Source: Rostratula benghalensis (Eukaryota; Chordata; Aves; Charadriiformes; Rostratulidae). Taken from it: a stretch of 64,000 nucleotides of DNA. The stretch covers positions 2,472,868-2,536,867 of the forward strand of contig VXAI01000039.1 of assembly GCA_013399305.1 (NCBI GenBank), in the 5' to 3' direction. Shown piece after piece: positions 35,682 to 47,351 of the stretch. A program made the translations under genes and the position numbers. The first letter of the stretch is position 1; each line of letters starts with the position of its first letter. The notes under the pieces were generated by a model that ran no database searches, had not been told where the DNA came from, and saw only the letters and a list, made by a program, of their open reading frames with translations.

Positions 35682-36670
35682 TGGTTAAAGTGTGTTTATG
35701 TGGAGAAAGTGTGTTCGTGCAAGCACAAAAATCCCAGAAGGTGGAAAGAAACAGTACTTACATGACACAGGAAAAGAATGACTCAGTAATCAGTTCTTGG
35801 ATGAGAGCATTTGATAGGGAAAGTGGATAAATTTAAAGGGCAGGCTCGATTACAAAATAGTCTCCAATTTACGTACCACCAATTTTTCTGTTATTTCAGC
35901 CCTGTGAGGCAAAACACTGGCAATTATTCAGACATCAAGTTCTTCTTTTAAGAAATCCAAGCAATCCAAAATAAAATCACTTCTCCTTCGTTGAAGGCAT
36001 ACCTCCACAGGCTCTCACCTCTCTCTCTGACCTCAAAGGTTACTTCATGGAGATTATAATGAGAATGAAATTTAATATATTCTTTGTCTTCAAACTTGAA
36101 GGGTTGTGGTACCCCAAGGAATTGGTACTTGGTGATTTATGACTCCTCTACTTTGTTATGAAGAAATGTTAAACATCTTTATTTAATATGTTAGATATCA
36201 TGTTATTCAAGTTTGGCTGCTGATTGCAATATAGTCACCCTTTATTCCCTAGAAAAGCAGTACCTTTCTGCAACTTCCTACATTGCTATCAGCTTCACAG
36301 TGCTATACTTTATTTGTATAATTGCAAGTTTTTCCAGTTGTCTGGGTAATTGTACCATCTGAGGGATATTACCTGGCTTTGTAGCCTGCAGATTCTTCTG
36401 AATCATCATTTCCTATGTTAATAAAATATTTTTTTTTTTTTTTTAAAAAGGCCCGAAACCTATTTTGACTAATCTCAGTGAATGGTATGTGCTTCTCTTC
36501 TCAGAGTGGTCCTGTGTAGCCCTTGACTGCACTTCCATTAACACCAAGAAAAATTCCTCTTCTGGTTGAAAGGGAGTAAGTGATAAAGTGCTAAAGTGCT
36601 GTTTGGGTGTGGGTGATAGCATCAAGCTGCACAGTATTTTTAACAGATAATACTGACACATGAGGCAAAC

Positions 36671-36736
36671 CTACAAAAAAAAAACAACCCCAAAAAACAA
36701 AACCCAACCAAAAACCCCAAACCCTACCCAAAAGGA
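36671..36736. repeat. A/C-rich low-complexity tract
   Basis: About 65 bp composed almost only of A and C (runs such as CAACCCCAAAAAACAAAACCC). It includes ACCCCAAACCCTACCC, which looks superficially telomeric but is not the vertebrate CCCTAA unit in register. Confidence 0.85.
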
Positions 36737-37914
36737 TTTTAAATAAAACTTTGTTTAAGCGCAAGACAGGACATCAAGTCAGAAATCAAACAGGTCTTTG
36801 CTCTGTTCTGCCTTTTGCCTGGAAATCATGTTCCACTCTGAGTTCACACTTCAGCCAAGAAGCAAAGCAACACATTTCTTAGGAGACTGTGAGTGAAGCT
36901 GTAAGTACTGCATCTGATTGACTGTGGGGATGCCTAGTTACTTGATTGCCCCAAGGTGGAAATTTTTTAAGCATTATTTTTACTTTATCAGCTTTAATTT
37001 ATACTGCAAAGCTAACTGGTAAAAGAAGATTTGCTGCTTGGTCATGTCTCTTGCTTTCCATTTCTTTTCAGTTTGCATTTGGCTACTAGAGCAAAAATGT
37101 CTATTTTTAGTTTTTAGGAGCTTGGGTTAAAAAACAAAAATCCACCAGGACAGTACCGTACTACTGAATTACAACTTACAGTTCAAGTCTCACAATGAGA
37201 TAGCGATAAATTACCCCAGGAGGTGTAGAAGTGTGAGAACCTCTCCCTGCTTCTTCATCTCATGGGAACATGCTTCTGCATGTATGGTAAGTGTCACTTG
37301 CTGCAAGAAGGTAAAAAGATCCCTAAAAAGAGAAATGTGCTAAGGCCTGGTGTGAGAGCATATGGGCTCCATGCAGCCTCTCCGCCTGAGCTCTAGAAAG
37401 AGATGTAAGTTTTGAGACTTCACAGCTGATTTCTGTGGTTTCCTTCACAAATGCCTGTCTTACCGGTCACAAGTTGGAGTCTGAAAAGTCTGCATTATTT
37501 TGCTTGCTCTGAACAGGGGGTCGCATTCTTTTCATGAGTGCGATGGCTTGTCATCCCAATGTGGTAAAACTTCTACTTCTCTCTAGAGGATGTAGAAAAC
37601 TGCAGTGACCTAAAAACCCAGAAGGTAACAAGTCTTGTGAAAATGATGAAAACAACAGTATTGCAAATCTCTTTTTGTTTAATTGAGAAAAACTGTTTAA
37701 GGGCCAGAAGGTGCTGCAGTAGTACTAGAGGATTAGATTTCAAGAATAGATTTTTTTACAAATTTGCAGTAACTTTCAGCATGTGTTTTTGTCCCACTGG
37801 AACACCCATTGATATATGTGTTCTGTTGCATAGGGACAGGATTATACACATTCTTTAAATTAAGCACATCCTTAACTGTTTAGTTTAATCAGGATCTTGG
37901 TGGGCTGGAGACAA

Positions 37915-38330
37915 TGACAAGTACCATCTCACATCCAAGGGTGGATGCTTGAAAACAAGGTGGAACATTCTAATAAGAAATTTGAATTTAAGGTGCAACA
38001 GAATAAAATTCCTCTGAAAAAAAGATATGCAAAGAACAAATAAAAAAGCCAATGTGGCTTCACAAGGGACTGCTCAAAAAGTCTGAGGTTAACAAATGAA
38101 CTGTTCTGGAAATGGAAAACGCAGGTGGCGGCTACACAAGAACATTCTCTAAATTACTGCTAGCAGGAAAAAATAAGAACTAAACACCATGATGAGTTAA
38201 AGATAGTCAAGGCAACACAATTGGGGGATGAGGAGGGGTATTTATAAGTATTTTAGTGGAATTGTGGGCAAATGTGAAATAGCTTGGTAGTCACTGAGCA
38301 GAGAGTAAGCTAAAACCAACACCCCCCACA
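37915..38330 (+). mobile_element. Old CR1-clade LINE fragment (ORF2 linker before RT)
   Basis: Plus-strand relic of the part of CR1 ORF2 lying between endonuclease and reverse transcriptase. The block AAAAAAGCCAATGTGGCTTCACAAGGGACTGCT (38043-38075) matches the conserved 'AAGCCAATGTGGCTTCACAA.GGAGCTGCT' pattern. It is followed by GGAAATGGAAAACGCAGGTGGC and, at 38210-38310, GGCAACACAATTGGGGGATGAGGAGGGGTATTTATAAGTATTTTAGTGG. That last piece corresponds to the region encoding 'NKKGFYKYVSSKRK'. The frame is broken. Divergence is comparable to the 32.3 kb fragment. The left boundary is uncertain. Confidence 0.6.
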
Positions 38331-38990
38331 CCCCTTATTCCCTCACAGATACTCGTGTTCCTTTTCAAAATATGCTTGCAGGCACAGAGCAGTTTTGGGT
38401 CATACTTATATCCAGTAAAATATCTACTGGTTAAAACAGAAGAAGGGTATCTCGAAGCCAAGAGCACTTAAAAATCAGCAGATGGAAGTGTGTGCATCTG
38501 ACGGTGTCCAGTGTACAAAGAAACAGGAAATAGGGAAAATAATAGATAAAAAAATGTAAAGCTAGTGACTTCTGACAATTTAATCCAAAAAAATGTGACT
38601 ATGACCAAGGCTGGTTAAGCCTTGCAAGAGAACTCTTCTTGCTAGTATGGCTGTGGCTCGGGTATGAGTCACAAGTCAGCATGGGGAAATAGGTTTTGTG
38701 ATTACTTTGAATGTATGTTGGTGGACCACTTGTGTTAGCATTTATGGCACTCATGGCTGAACTCATAAAGCTTTCTGGGACCTCACAGTGAATTTCCATC
38801 CAAGTGTCTAGTTCTTTGCCACCTTTCATGTGGCCATCAGAGAGAGAGCATCTCCCGGTTGAAAATAAAATCTACACAGTGACCATCTGGGAGAGCAAAA
38901 CTTGGCATGTATATCCTACAGCCAAAAAAGCAAAGGTGAAATATAGTCTCTGTATCTCTTATATACTCATTGCTTTGGCAGAAGTCCTTG
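38331..38990. other. Non-coding unique sequence
   Basis: No gene or transposon was identified between the old and young CR1 copies. Short frames on both strands at 38599-38829 and 38804-38990 lack domains; the latter simply reads into the antisense of the neighbouring CR1. Confidence 0.5.
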
Positions 38991-39422
38991 TCACAGAATC
39001 ACAGAATCACAGACTATCAGGGATTGGAAGGGACCTTGAAAGATCATCTAGTCCAATCCCCCTGCCAGAGCAGGAACACCTAGAGCAGGTCACACAGGAA
39101 CGCGTCCAGACGGGTTTTGAATGTCTCCAGAGAAGGAGACTCCACCACCTCTCTGGGCAGCCCGTTCCAGTGCTCCGTCACCCTCACTGTGAAGAAGTTT
39201 TTCCTCCTATTTACGTGGAACCTCCTGTGTTCCAGCTTGCACCCATTGCCCCTTGTCCTATCATAGGCCATCGCTGAGAAGAGCCTGGCTCCATCCTCCT
39301 GACACTCACCCTTTACATATTTATAAACATTCATGAGGTCACCCCTCAGTCTCCTCTTCTCCAAGCTAAAGAGACCCAGCTCCCTCAGCCTTTCCTCATG
39401 CGGGAGATGCTCCACTCCTGAC
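38991..39422 (-). mobile_element. CR1 LINE 3' end, best-preserved copy
   Basis: Minus-strand CR1 3' fragment. The plus strand starts with TCACAGAATCACAGAATCACAGA (tandem octamer end), then 'GGGATTGGAAGGGACCTTGAAAGATCATCTAGTCCAATCCCCCTGCC'. The coding end reads cleanly on the minus strand (open from 39422 to 39080) with the ORF2 C-terminal motifs [56 protein letters not shown] and [15 protein letters not shown], ending in its natural stop. No frame breaks are visible in about 114 codons, so this is the youngest-looking copy. It is severely 5'-truncated: similarity stops near 39422, and the upstream continuation of the frame to 39877 is unrelated flanking DNA. Confidence 0.95.
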
Positions 39423-41775
39423 ATTCCTTTTATTTTCTGCATTCTGCAAGAAGTATTCAGCCATGACAGCATGCAGACAGCCATATAACACTGGCTTATA
39501 CAGGAGCTACAAACTCTTGTGCAAGAAGGTGACTGGGGTGAAGAAGGGCTAAACAGGAAGCCAGTGAGACCAGGAGTGTCTTGGCAGGGAGAGTGAGAGG
39601 AAGAGTAGGCTGGACAGGGAGGACATGTGGGGAGGGTAAGTTGGGTGTCCAGCACAAGCTGGGTTGGGAGCCATGCCCATGTCCCCCATGCCCCCTGGTC
39701 TGCACCCAACAGGTAGGCACCACTGGCCTGGGGGGTGGTCCGAGGGGTCTGGTCAAGCAGATGGAAGTCAGGGACCTGGATGAAAACAAGCTGAAGAAGA
39801 GCAGGTTGAATCAGGGCTGGGAGAAAGGCCCTTAACTGCCCTGAGGGTCTACAAAAGAGCGAGATTTCTGAGTTCACTATTTCTCCTATGCCAGCAGATG
39901 CCTGGGGAGATCACTGTCAGTCAGCCTGTTCCCATCCCTAGAGAGCTCTGTCAGCCTGCTCAGACCTCTGCTCACTTCTCCTTACTCAGGTGCAGAAGCC
40001 TGGAAATCCTGTGAACAGTGAAGACATTTTGCTGTCACTGTTCATTAGGCAGTGCCAGGTGTGCTGTGTGTTGAGGGAGAAAAACGGATTGTGTGGTAAT
40101 GGCATTCAGAGCCACTGATTCCCTGCAAAATTTACTTCCAGGGGCTAAATTTAAATAGCATGGATTATTTTAATTCTGGATTTCCTCACCAGTATTTTGG
40201 GGGAAACCTATGTAACATGTTTTGAACAGAGACTTCTGTGCATAATTTCCTGTCTTTATTTCCCTGCCACCCTCTTCCACAGGCTGCTTGTCCAGAAACA
40301 TTTCCTCCTGGACTTACCCCTTCCAGCTGTGTCACTCTGCTCTCAAGCCAGATGAATTTCCTCTTCTCAGCACCCAAGTCCAGCAAGAAGCACCACAAGC
40401 ACAGAAGAGACCAGGCTCCTGGAGGCCAGCCTGGGGCAGGCAGCAGCACTGGGCAAGCATAAGGTGAAACTAGGGCAGGACATCCCTCAGCATCCACACG
40501 GTGTACTTTTTCAGATGTTTCAGAGGTTTTCTAGGCATTTTTTGAGTAATTGAAACTCAAGTGGATTTGTAACATGGGAGATTTCAGGCTGGGCAGTTGT
40601 GTCTAAAGGCAAAGAAAACAAGGAGTCAAGTGAAATCAATAATCAACAGTGCCTCCCATCCCACCTGGAACTTAATATTGGTGAGGCTGTAACTGTGTGC
40701 TGACAAACATTTTCAGCAAAAAGAGTTACTTTCAAGAATTATTCTGTTGCAAAATGGATATATCATTAGAAAGATTGCCGGATTCAAGTTGTTGATACTA
40801 AAAAAAGGGAAAAAGAGAGATTGAGAGGTATCAATTGAACAGGTGTAAATACTGGTTTTATGTTTATTTAAAGAAGGAAGCAGCAGCATCCTTAATGCTT
40901 TCCAGTGGCAGCTGATCCACCGGAACAGAGCAACACCAGGAAATTTCTAAACAAATTAGTGGACAAGTTGTGAGTTACAGCTGTATATTTTTCTCTCCAT
41001 TAAAGCAATGGAATCTCTTAGATGAGTAAAATATTAGCAAAACACTTACATGCTTCTTACTCTCAAATTACAGCGTGCCCCTTGTGGCCCTGTTTGTGGT
41101 AATTTGTTCTCATGTGGAATGATCTATTTCCCTCCCTCTCATATATACGTTTGCTTTCTTTTTTGAAACTTAGAGTGATGTCTTACAGTGCAAGTTTAAC
41201 TTTTATCTGCAGTCAGTGCACACCAGGTATTGTTAAATAATTGAGACGTTTCCAAACTTGAGAGACTACAGAACGCTTGTTGTGTCTGCACCATATGGCT
41301 GCCATATTTATTTATACCATGCCTTCTGCTACACTTTTATGAGTGAAGGCATTGGGGGTGATATCTTGTTTACTGATATGTCCAAAATAGTATGAAGCTG
41401 GGAAAGACTAATAAACTTTTAACATTGTGTAGCTCATCTATCTCTTAGATATGAGGCAATATTTTAGCTGTAGATGTCTCCATTTAAGTAAACAAGGTTC
41501 CCTTGTAAAATGCCAGTAAATGAGTATAGGCCATGTGAAGTCTGATGTTCTTAAGGGTATGTTAATAGCACAGAAGGCATACCTACAAATGTTTGAATAG
41601 CTAGACAGGGCCAGGTATATAAATTCAGGTTTCTGATGCGTAGCATGCCATGAAAGGTACTGCTTCCCTATGCTTTTCTTCCAGTATCACCACTCAGTCC
41701 TTGTTGGTGAGCAAATGGCAGAAAAATTCTTTAAGAAGTCTAGGAGTTCACAGGGCTGTAGCTCAGCATTGGCGG

Positions 41776-41794
41776 TGTGCCACGGAGTGGCACA
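41776..41794. other. Short stem-loop TGTGCCAC-GGA-GTGGCACA
   Basis: A perfect 8-bp inverted repeat around the 3-nt loop GGA, in a CpG-bearing patch (41770-41960). No repeat family or RNA gene was recognised. It may be a symmetric binding site or chance. Confidence 0.6.
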
Positions 41795-42246
41795 GCGGTG
41801 GGGCCAGCAGCTCTCGGTCATTCTCGGTTTCGGTCTCACCCTGCATTGTGTGCTGGTGATGGGTGCATTCAGCTCACATCCCACTACCAGGCTGTAAACG
41901 GCCTCTGCTCCACTGCTGCAGCACTCGGTCATCTGTGTGAAATGCGGTTCCTGGAACCCGTCAAATATAACCTTAGGTTTTTATACATTGCTGAGAGGTT
42001 TATGAGGCCATCTGTCTTGAACTGATGACCTGGTACAAAGTGTTTTCTCCAAAATTTAGACATTATTTCCATAAACTTTACTTCTGGTATGAATTTCTGA
42101 GTTTTACTATTTATCTGTTCCAGCATATGATGGAAATAATTTGATATCTCATAAATGGCACTAAGGAAAATTTCAGTGTTATGAGGTAGGAATAATTTCA
42201 AGACTGTTTCAGTACGCACACTGAAAACACAGTTAGCTGGGTTTTA

Positions 42247-42275
42247 CAAATTACAAAATTACGGTTTGTAATTTG
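42247..42275. repeat. 11-bp perfect inverted repeat with 7-nt loop
   Basis: CAAATTACAAA and TTTGTAATTTG are exact reverse complements around ATTACGG. The arms are AT-rich, which raises the chance probability. The outer bases do not pair. Confidence 0.85.
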
Positions 42276-42499
42276 AGGCTTTAGTAGTGTGTTTACATGC
42301 TGTCTGTCTGTCTATTTATCAGCCTGTGTATCTCCAGGAGCCAAAGCAAAGCTCATCTTCTCACTGCCAATCTCCCTCACTTAATTCCTCAATTCATTTT
42401 GTTCTGTCCAGGATATCTCTAGGCTCTCCCCTTACCATCATATCTAAAGGACTTCAGAAGTCTCATGTTGAGTTTATTAAATAATTCCTGAGAGGCAGA

Positions 42500-42570
42500 A
42501 TAGCACAGTTTTACAAATTATGATTAAGGAACTGAGACATTTATGTGGAAATAAATGGGATTCAGGTGCT
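42500..42570 (-). repeat. Possible MIR-like SINE trace
   Basis: On the plus strand, CAGTTTTACAAATTATGATTAAGGAACTGAGACA resembles the antisense MIR core 'CATTTTACAGATGAGGAAACTGAGGCA'. Support beyond this block is weak. Chance similarity is possible. Confidence 0.3.
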
Positions 42571-45500
42571 AAATAGTTTCCAGAGTTGGTCTGAGAGGTT
42601 TTAAACTATTGGTACTGGCTGCTATGCATGTTGAAAAGTATTGCAAGAAACCTGTATGAGTCTGTAGGCGCTGATGTGTTTTGAAATCTGATACTAAGAA
42701 ACTCATCCAAGAGCCAAGGTTCAACACTGTGAACATTATCCCATTCTTATTTTAACATTTCAATAGATGTTGTCATTCTATTTGGATTTTTGTGTTTGGC
42801 TTTTTTGTCGGGTTTTATCTTGCTCTACCTTAAAAAATGGCAGCTTAGTAAGTAATTAATTCACTCAGCATGAGTGTATTTTACAGTGATATAAATATCA
42901 ATGAGGATTTTTCTGCCAAGACTGTGTGGTGTTAGATGCTGTAATTCTCAGGGTGAATGTAAGTGTGGCGCCAAACTTAAAAACGGGAAGTAAGCTTTAT
43001 GCTTCATATGGCAGCATCTATAAAGTAATTTTTTCTTCAGACCTGAGAAGTATATGTCACACAGAAAGATGTATTTATCTTTTGTGGACCATGCACACAC
43101 TTCTGAGTTGACCAGCTTGCTTGGTCATGCTCTTGCAAGAAGAGATTGATCTACGGGTTAATTATTTCGTAGTTACTGTATGTTCTTTGTTAGTCCCTAA
43201 AAGACTGCATGACCAGTCCCTCAGAAAGGCTCCCTCTTCCCAGGCAGGACCCATACAGCCCATAGGGATGTAAATGTGCAGCACAGAGATGTCAAAAGCA
43301 GCCCAGCTTTCAGCAATCTGGGTATTTATGCAAGTAATCCAAAACTCTTGGGCTTGCAAAAGCTATTTTTTAAAATAGTCTCATTAACTCTTTTTATTTG
43401 CATGCCTCAACAAATAGTTGGTTTACGTGAAGAAGATGTTAACAGAGTTTCTCTGCTTTGCTGATTACAGATTTATGATTTTGAATATCTGTTACAATAT
43501 TTTGTGGTTTTCTATTTCTATTTTTGTCTTTTTGGCTTAAGCCAGGCCAGTCAACTCAGCCTCTCGAGGTAATGGAGGAACTACAGAATATCACTTAACA
43601 GCGAGCAAAAGCAGTGCTATACAATACCATTGCGGATGATTTTAACAAGTTCCCATCTCTGAATTCATCAGACTTCTTGGAAGAAAAGCAACCTTGTCCT
43701 GGAAATAAAATATATATGTCCACAAAGGGCATAAAATCTTCCTAATAAGGCCATTTTAATTTCATTTTTATATTTTCAATGAATGTTCATGGAGTAATGG
43801 AGAGTGAATTCCTGGATCCTTTGGGCCGTAAATTTCTCAGTCAGCCATTGTCTGGCGGTGTTACAGAATGGGTTTATTTTAATTTAAAGCCATGCTGGGA
43901 AGCATGGGAAGTTCATATGCTCAGTTCAGATGCTCTGTCCGTGAGGAGCTGCCATAGCCTCAAGGTAACCTTTTACCTTCCCGCTCTCCCCATTCCCATG
44001 CTGGGTCACCCTCCTACAGGTTCTTCCCCAGGTCTGAAATAAGAAGGATGGCCATCCCTGAGGCCATCTCCTCATTCCAGCCTATGACTGCTTCTGCCCC
44101 CCACGTGTGACTCCTCTATGCCTGCCCTTGGGGCTGATGCTACTCTGCCTGTTGGAGGGGCCAAGACTTGGGTGTTTTGGGTGTTTCTTTTTGGTGAAAA
44201 ATGTGCAGAATGCAGGTTGCCAATTGTTTCATGCAGAGATGAGCCCATGTGCAGCAGGAAGAGTTATTTTGATATTTCAGTGCCAAAAAGTGTGAGGAAT
44301 GTGGAAGAAAACACAGCATACAGTAACATGCAGACTGAGAAGGTGTAGAGAAATATCTGAAAATGCTAATTCCTGGGCTACAAATGACTGGGTGGCATTT
44401 ACAGAGCTTTCATTCTTAAAATAAAAAAATGCTCAGAGTAGGAATATTTTAGTCTGCACATTGATCATTTATCACAAGCTGAAATCTGTAAACAGTATTT
44501 CTGAGGCAGGTTACTTTTATCTCATCTCCTGTTGGCACACCCTAGCTCTACTTCCCAGCTTCTTTTCTGCCTGAGGTGCTTGTGGGTCTGTGGTGTGCCA
44601 AGGGGCTGGGACTGCTCCTGCTGCACCAAGTTTGGGTTTGGTCTCCATGTCCTCCAGTGCCACGTGGGTAGGAGAAGCCCACCTGCTCCTCTCCTCCAAG
44701 ATGATGTCCCTCCTTGTGCAGGAAGACCCCTGGGGTGGTGTGAGTGAAGGATGCCCCACTCCAGCACCAGTGGGATGCAGCCCGTAGATGATTATCACAG
44801 CCAGGTACTGACAGTGGTGTAGAGAGAACTTGTTATGCTGCTGGGAGGATTTTCAGGCTTGCTGTGATTAATTGCAAAAATGAAGTAAAACAAAACAGGT
44901 TATTTGCAGGAAGGTAAGCGTGTCCAAGCTGAGGGTTGCTGGACCTAAGAGTCCCAGTGACTGAAATCCCAAATGCTCCCTACTCCATGGGGATGTTGTT
45001 GGTCCCTGGTTCCTGCGTAGCACCGGAGTTTGGTGGCACTGCCAGCTGAGAGCCAGGACTTCCCCAGTATTCAAGCAAACATCTACTTCTTGGTCAACTG
45101 GAAAATAACAGCAAGAAGTTATTTTGCTGGCACAGCCCTGCAGTTGCAATCGTTGGGACACTACAACCCCTCTGGCTTGCAGAGCAGGACCATGGTGTGC
45201 CCAATGGGGCATGGATACTGGCCCAGAAGGCACAACCCCCAGCCAAGGTGGCAAATGCCCAATCAAAATGAGACCATTTCTTTGGCTGATGAAAGTCTAG
45301 TGTGTTCCCTGTTGCATTTCCCTTGCCTAGAAAGTTCCTCGGCTGGAAAAAAAATCAATGTACAGGGAAGCAAAACACTGGCGAGTGACTGGGGGGGCTT
45401 TGGAGATGAGGAGGATGGTTGCTGGGACCCAGAAAGGCAGGACCCAGCCTGCACTGACTGACCACCAGCACCCACGGTAAGAAGCCCATGGCCAGGAGGT

Positions 45501-47327
45501 GAGAACAGTGCAAAATTGCCTCCAATCTCTCATTGCTGGTCCCAGGGTTCCACCAGCCACCCAAAGCAGTCAGTGCGTTTTGTAAGTGTCTACAGAAAGG
45601 TATAATTTGAAAGTTAGTGTGTGTAATCAAGAAACCCAATACATCAGATGGAAACAACCAACCTCAGTTGTAATTCAAGCTGAATTTCTGTTACATAAAG
45701 AATTTTTAAATTATGGAGCAATTTCCAAACTCAGCACTAAAAAGTGGTGCGTATCAGCTCAAGGGTAGATAGACAAATTTCTGAAAAATGAGGAAACCTG
45801 AGAGATAGCCACTGACTGGATTTATGTAGTTGGAAATAGATGTTGAGATATCAATTTGTCTGTATTACTTACTGTCGCAAATGTAGATGTAGAAGGCCCA
45901 TTGCTTCTGGCTCTAACATACCTATGCTTTAGTAAAAAACAATTGTTTCCATAATACAGGAAGAAACCATGGAATGATAAAATCTAACTGTATTGGAAAC
46001 AAGCTTTCTGTATGAAACTTGTGGTTTGCTGTCCATTTTGTTAGACTTAATCTTCTCTCTGCAGCGGGGATTTTTTGGCAGCTCTAGTGATTTTGCATTA
46101 TGTTTGTGCATGTTTTGCCGTAGGTTATAACTTCATTTTGTTCCCAGTTTCGACACGAAGGATGGAATAAGTAAATATAAGTGTATGTAAAGTATACATA
46201 CACAGATGCATGCACACACAAATAAATATATGTTTAGCAGTAGGTATTTGTGAAACCAGATGATAACAAATGGTTCTGTGACACTGAGCATCCTGCAGAC
46301 GACCAACAGCAACAGGGTACATAAACTTAAAGATTTTTAAAGGGAATCTTTGGAGACTGTAGCATGCTGTTTTCTGGTATATAGAGTTTCTGATTAGATT
46401 TCCTTGGATTTTTTAAATAGAGCCTGCCTTATTCTTTTCCTTTCAAGCCTTGCCCTCGGGTGACTGTTAACGAAGCAGGAGGTCACTTGTTCTGGTGCGT
46501 CTTTCTTAGGTAGTTTCAAAGCACTGAGGTTGTGCATGCTCTGGTCCACTTCAAGCCAGTTCTGCTGCTGGAAGGAGGACATTGGTGGTGTGCCACTGGG
46601 TAGTCTGCTGGCCAGTAGCAAGCACCTAAATGCTGTAACTGGATGTTACACTCTAACGCAGACCACAGGCTCCACATGGGTTGTTGGTGTCATGTCTTGA
46701 GAACAGAAGGGTTTCTGTTAACAGGTCTAACCAGATAAAGCCATGGGCACACAGGATAGCCAGAAGCTCCATCTGGTGAACCAAAGGCACTGATGTGTAC
46801 TCTGAATTTTCATGCAATATATTGGAAGGATAACAAGAAGTGTTTCTTGGGGTGACCGGGCATTGGAGTTGGAGAGTTCTTCCTGAGATATTAAACATTT
46901 TCTCCCATAGCACCCTTTGTAGGGATACATACAAATGCTCTTTGGGGATATAAGTTTAAGAAGAACTTTGCTTTTTATGCTTTTCTGTTAACCAATTATT
47001 ATTTTTTTAAGGTAGAAATTATGAAATCACATTGACTGATTTCTGAACATTGCAATACATGCTTTTTTCCATCCAACACAATGAAATGTATTACAAGTGC
47101 ATTTTTAATGAAAGAGAAAGCAAGGCCTTCACGTCCTGTAACATCTGCTGGGAACATAATCTAAATTGAAAACGTATGCTGTTCTTGTGGGGAGGGAGAG
47201 GGAGAGGTCTTCCAGTGACAGGAAGTATCCAAAAAAGTTAATGCTGAAATCAGTAAAAAAATCATGCGTGACAGGAGGAGAATGAACACACAACCTTTCT
47301 TTCATTTTTATTTTTTTTTGGGGGGGA

Positions 47328-47351
47328 NNNNNNNNNNNNNNNNNNNNNNNN
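47328..47351. other. Assembly gap (24 N) at T/G homopolymer junction
   Basis: Twenty-four undetermined bases follow a run of T9 then G8 (47311-47326) and precede GTGGGTAGGG. The left edge is a homopolymer that commonly defeats short-read assembly. Confidence 0.98.

Larger units (their letters stand above)
33011..37914. other. Unique sequence with old repeat relics and a CpG-retaining block
   Basis: No gene is recognised. Poly-T runs lie at about 33525-33542, 35651-35680 and 36430-36444. A possible ancient sauropsid repeat (34085-34195), a hairpin (34549-34600), a CpG-rich block (34604-34712) and a SINE relic (35440-35600) are listed separately. Short frames such as 34836-35126 (-) and 34990-35274 (+) overlap antisense and show no domains. 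Confidence 0.5.

Noticed and set aside
36700..36736. Telomere-like ACCCCAAACCCTACCC
   Set aside because: Not in register with the vertebrate CCCTAA repeat; part of an A/C low-complexity tract.
39423..39877. N-terminal half of a 265-codon minus-strand frame that ends in CR1 coding sequence
   Set aside because: Only 39080-39422 is CR1. The upstream part is unrelated flanking DNA that happens to be open, so it is not a fusion gene.
44868..45461. Open frames of 132 (-) and 143 (+) codons over the same DNA
   Set aside because: Antisense overlap and lack of any domain point to compositional openness.
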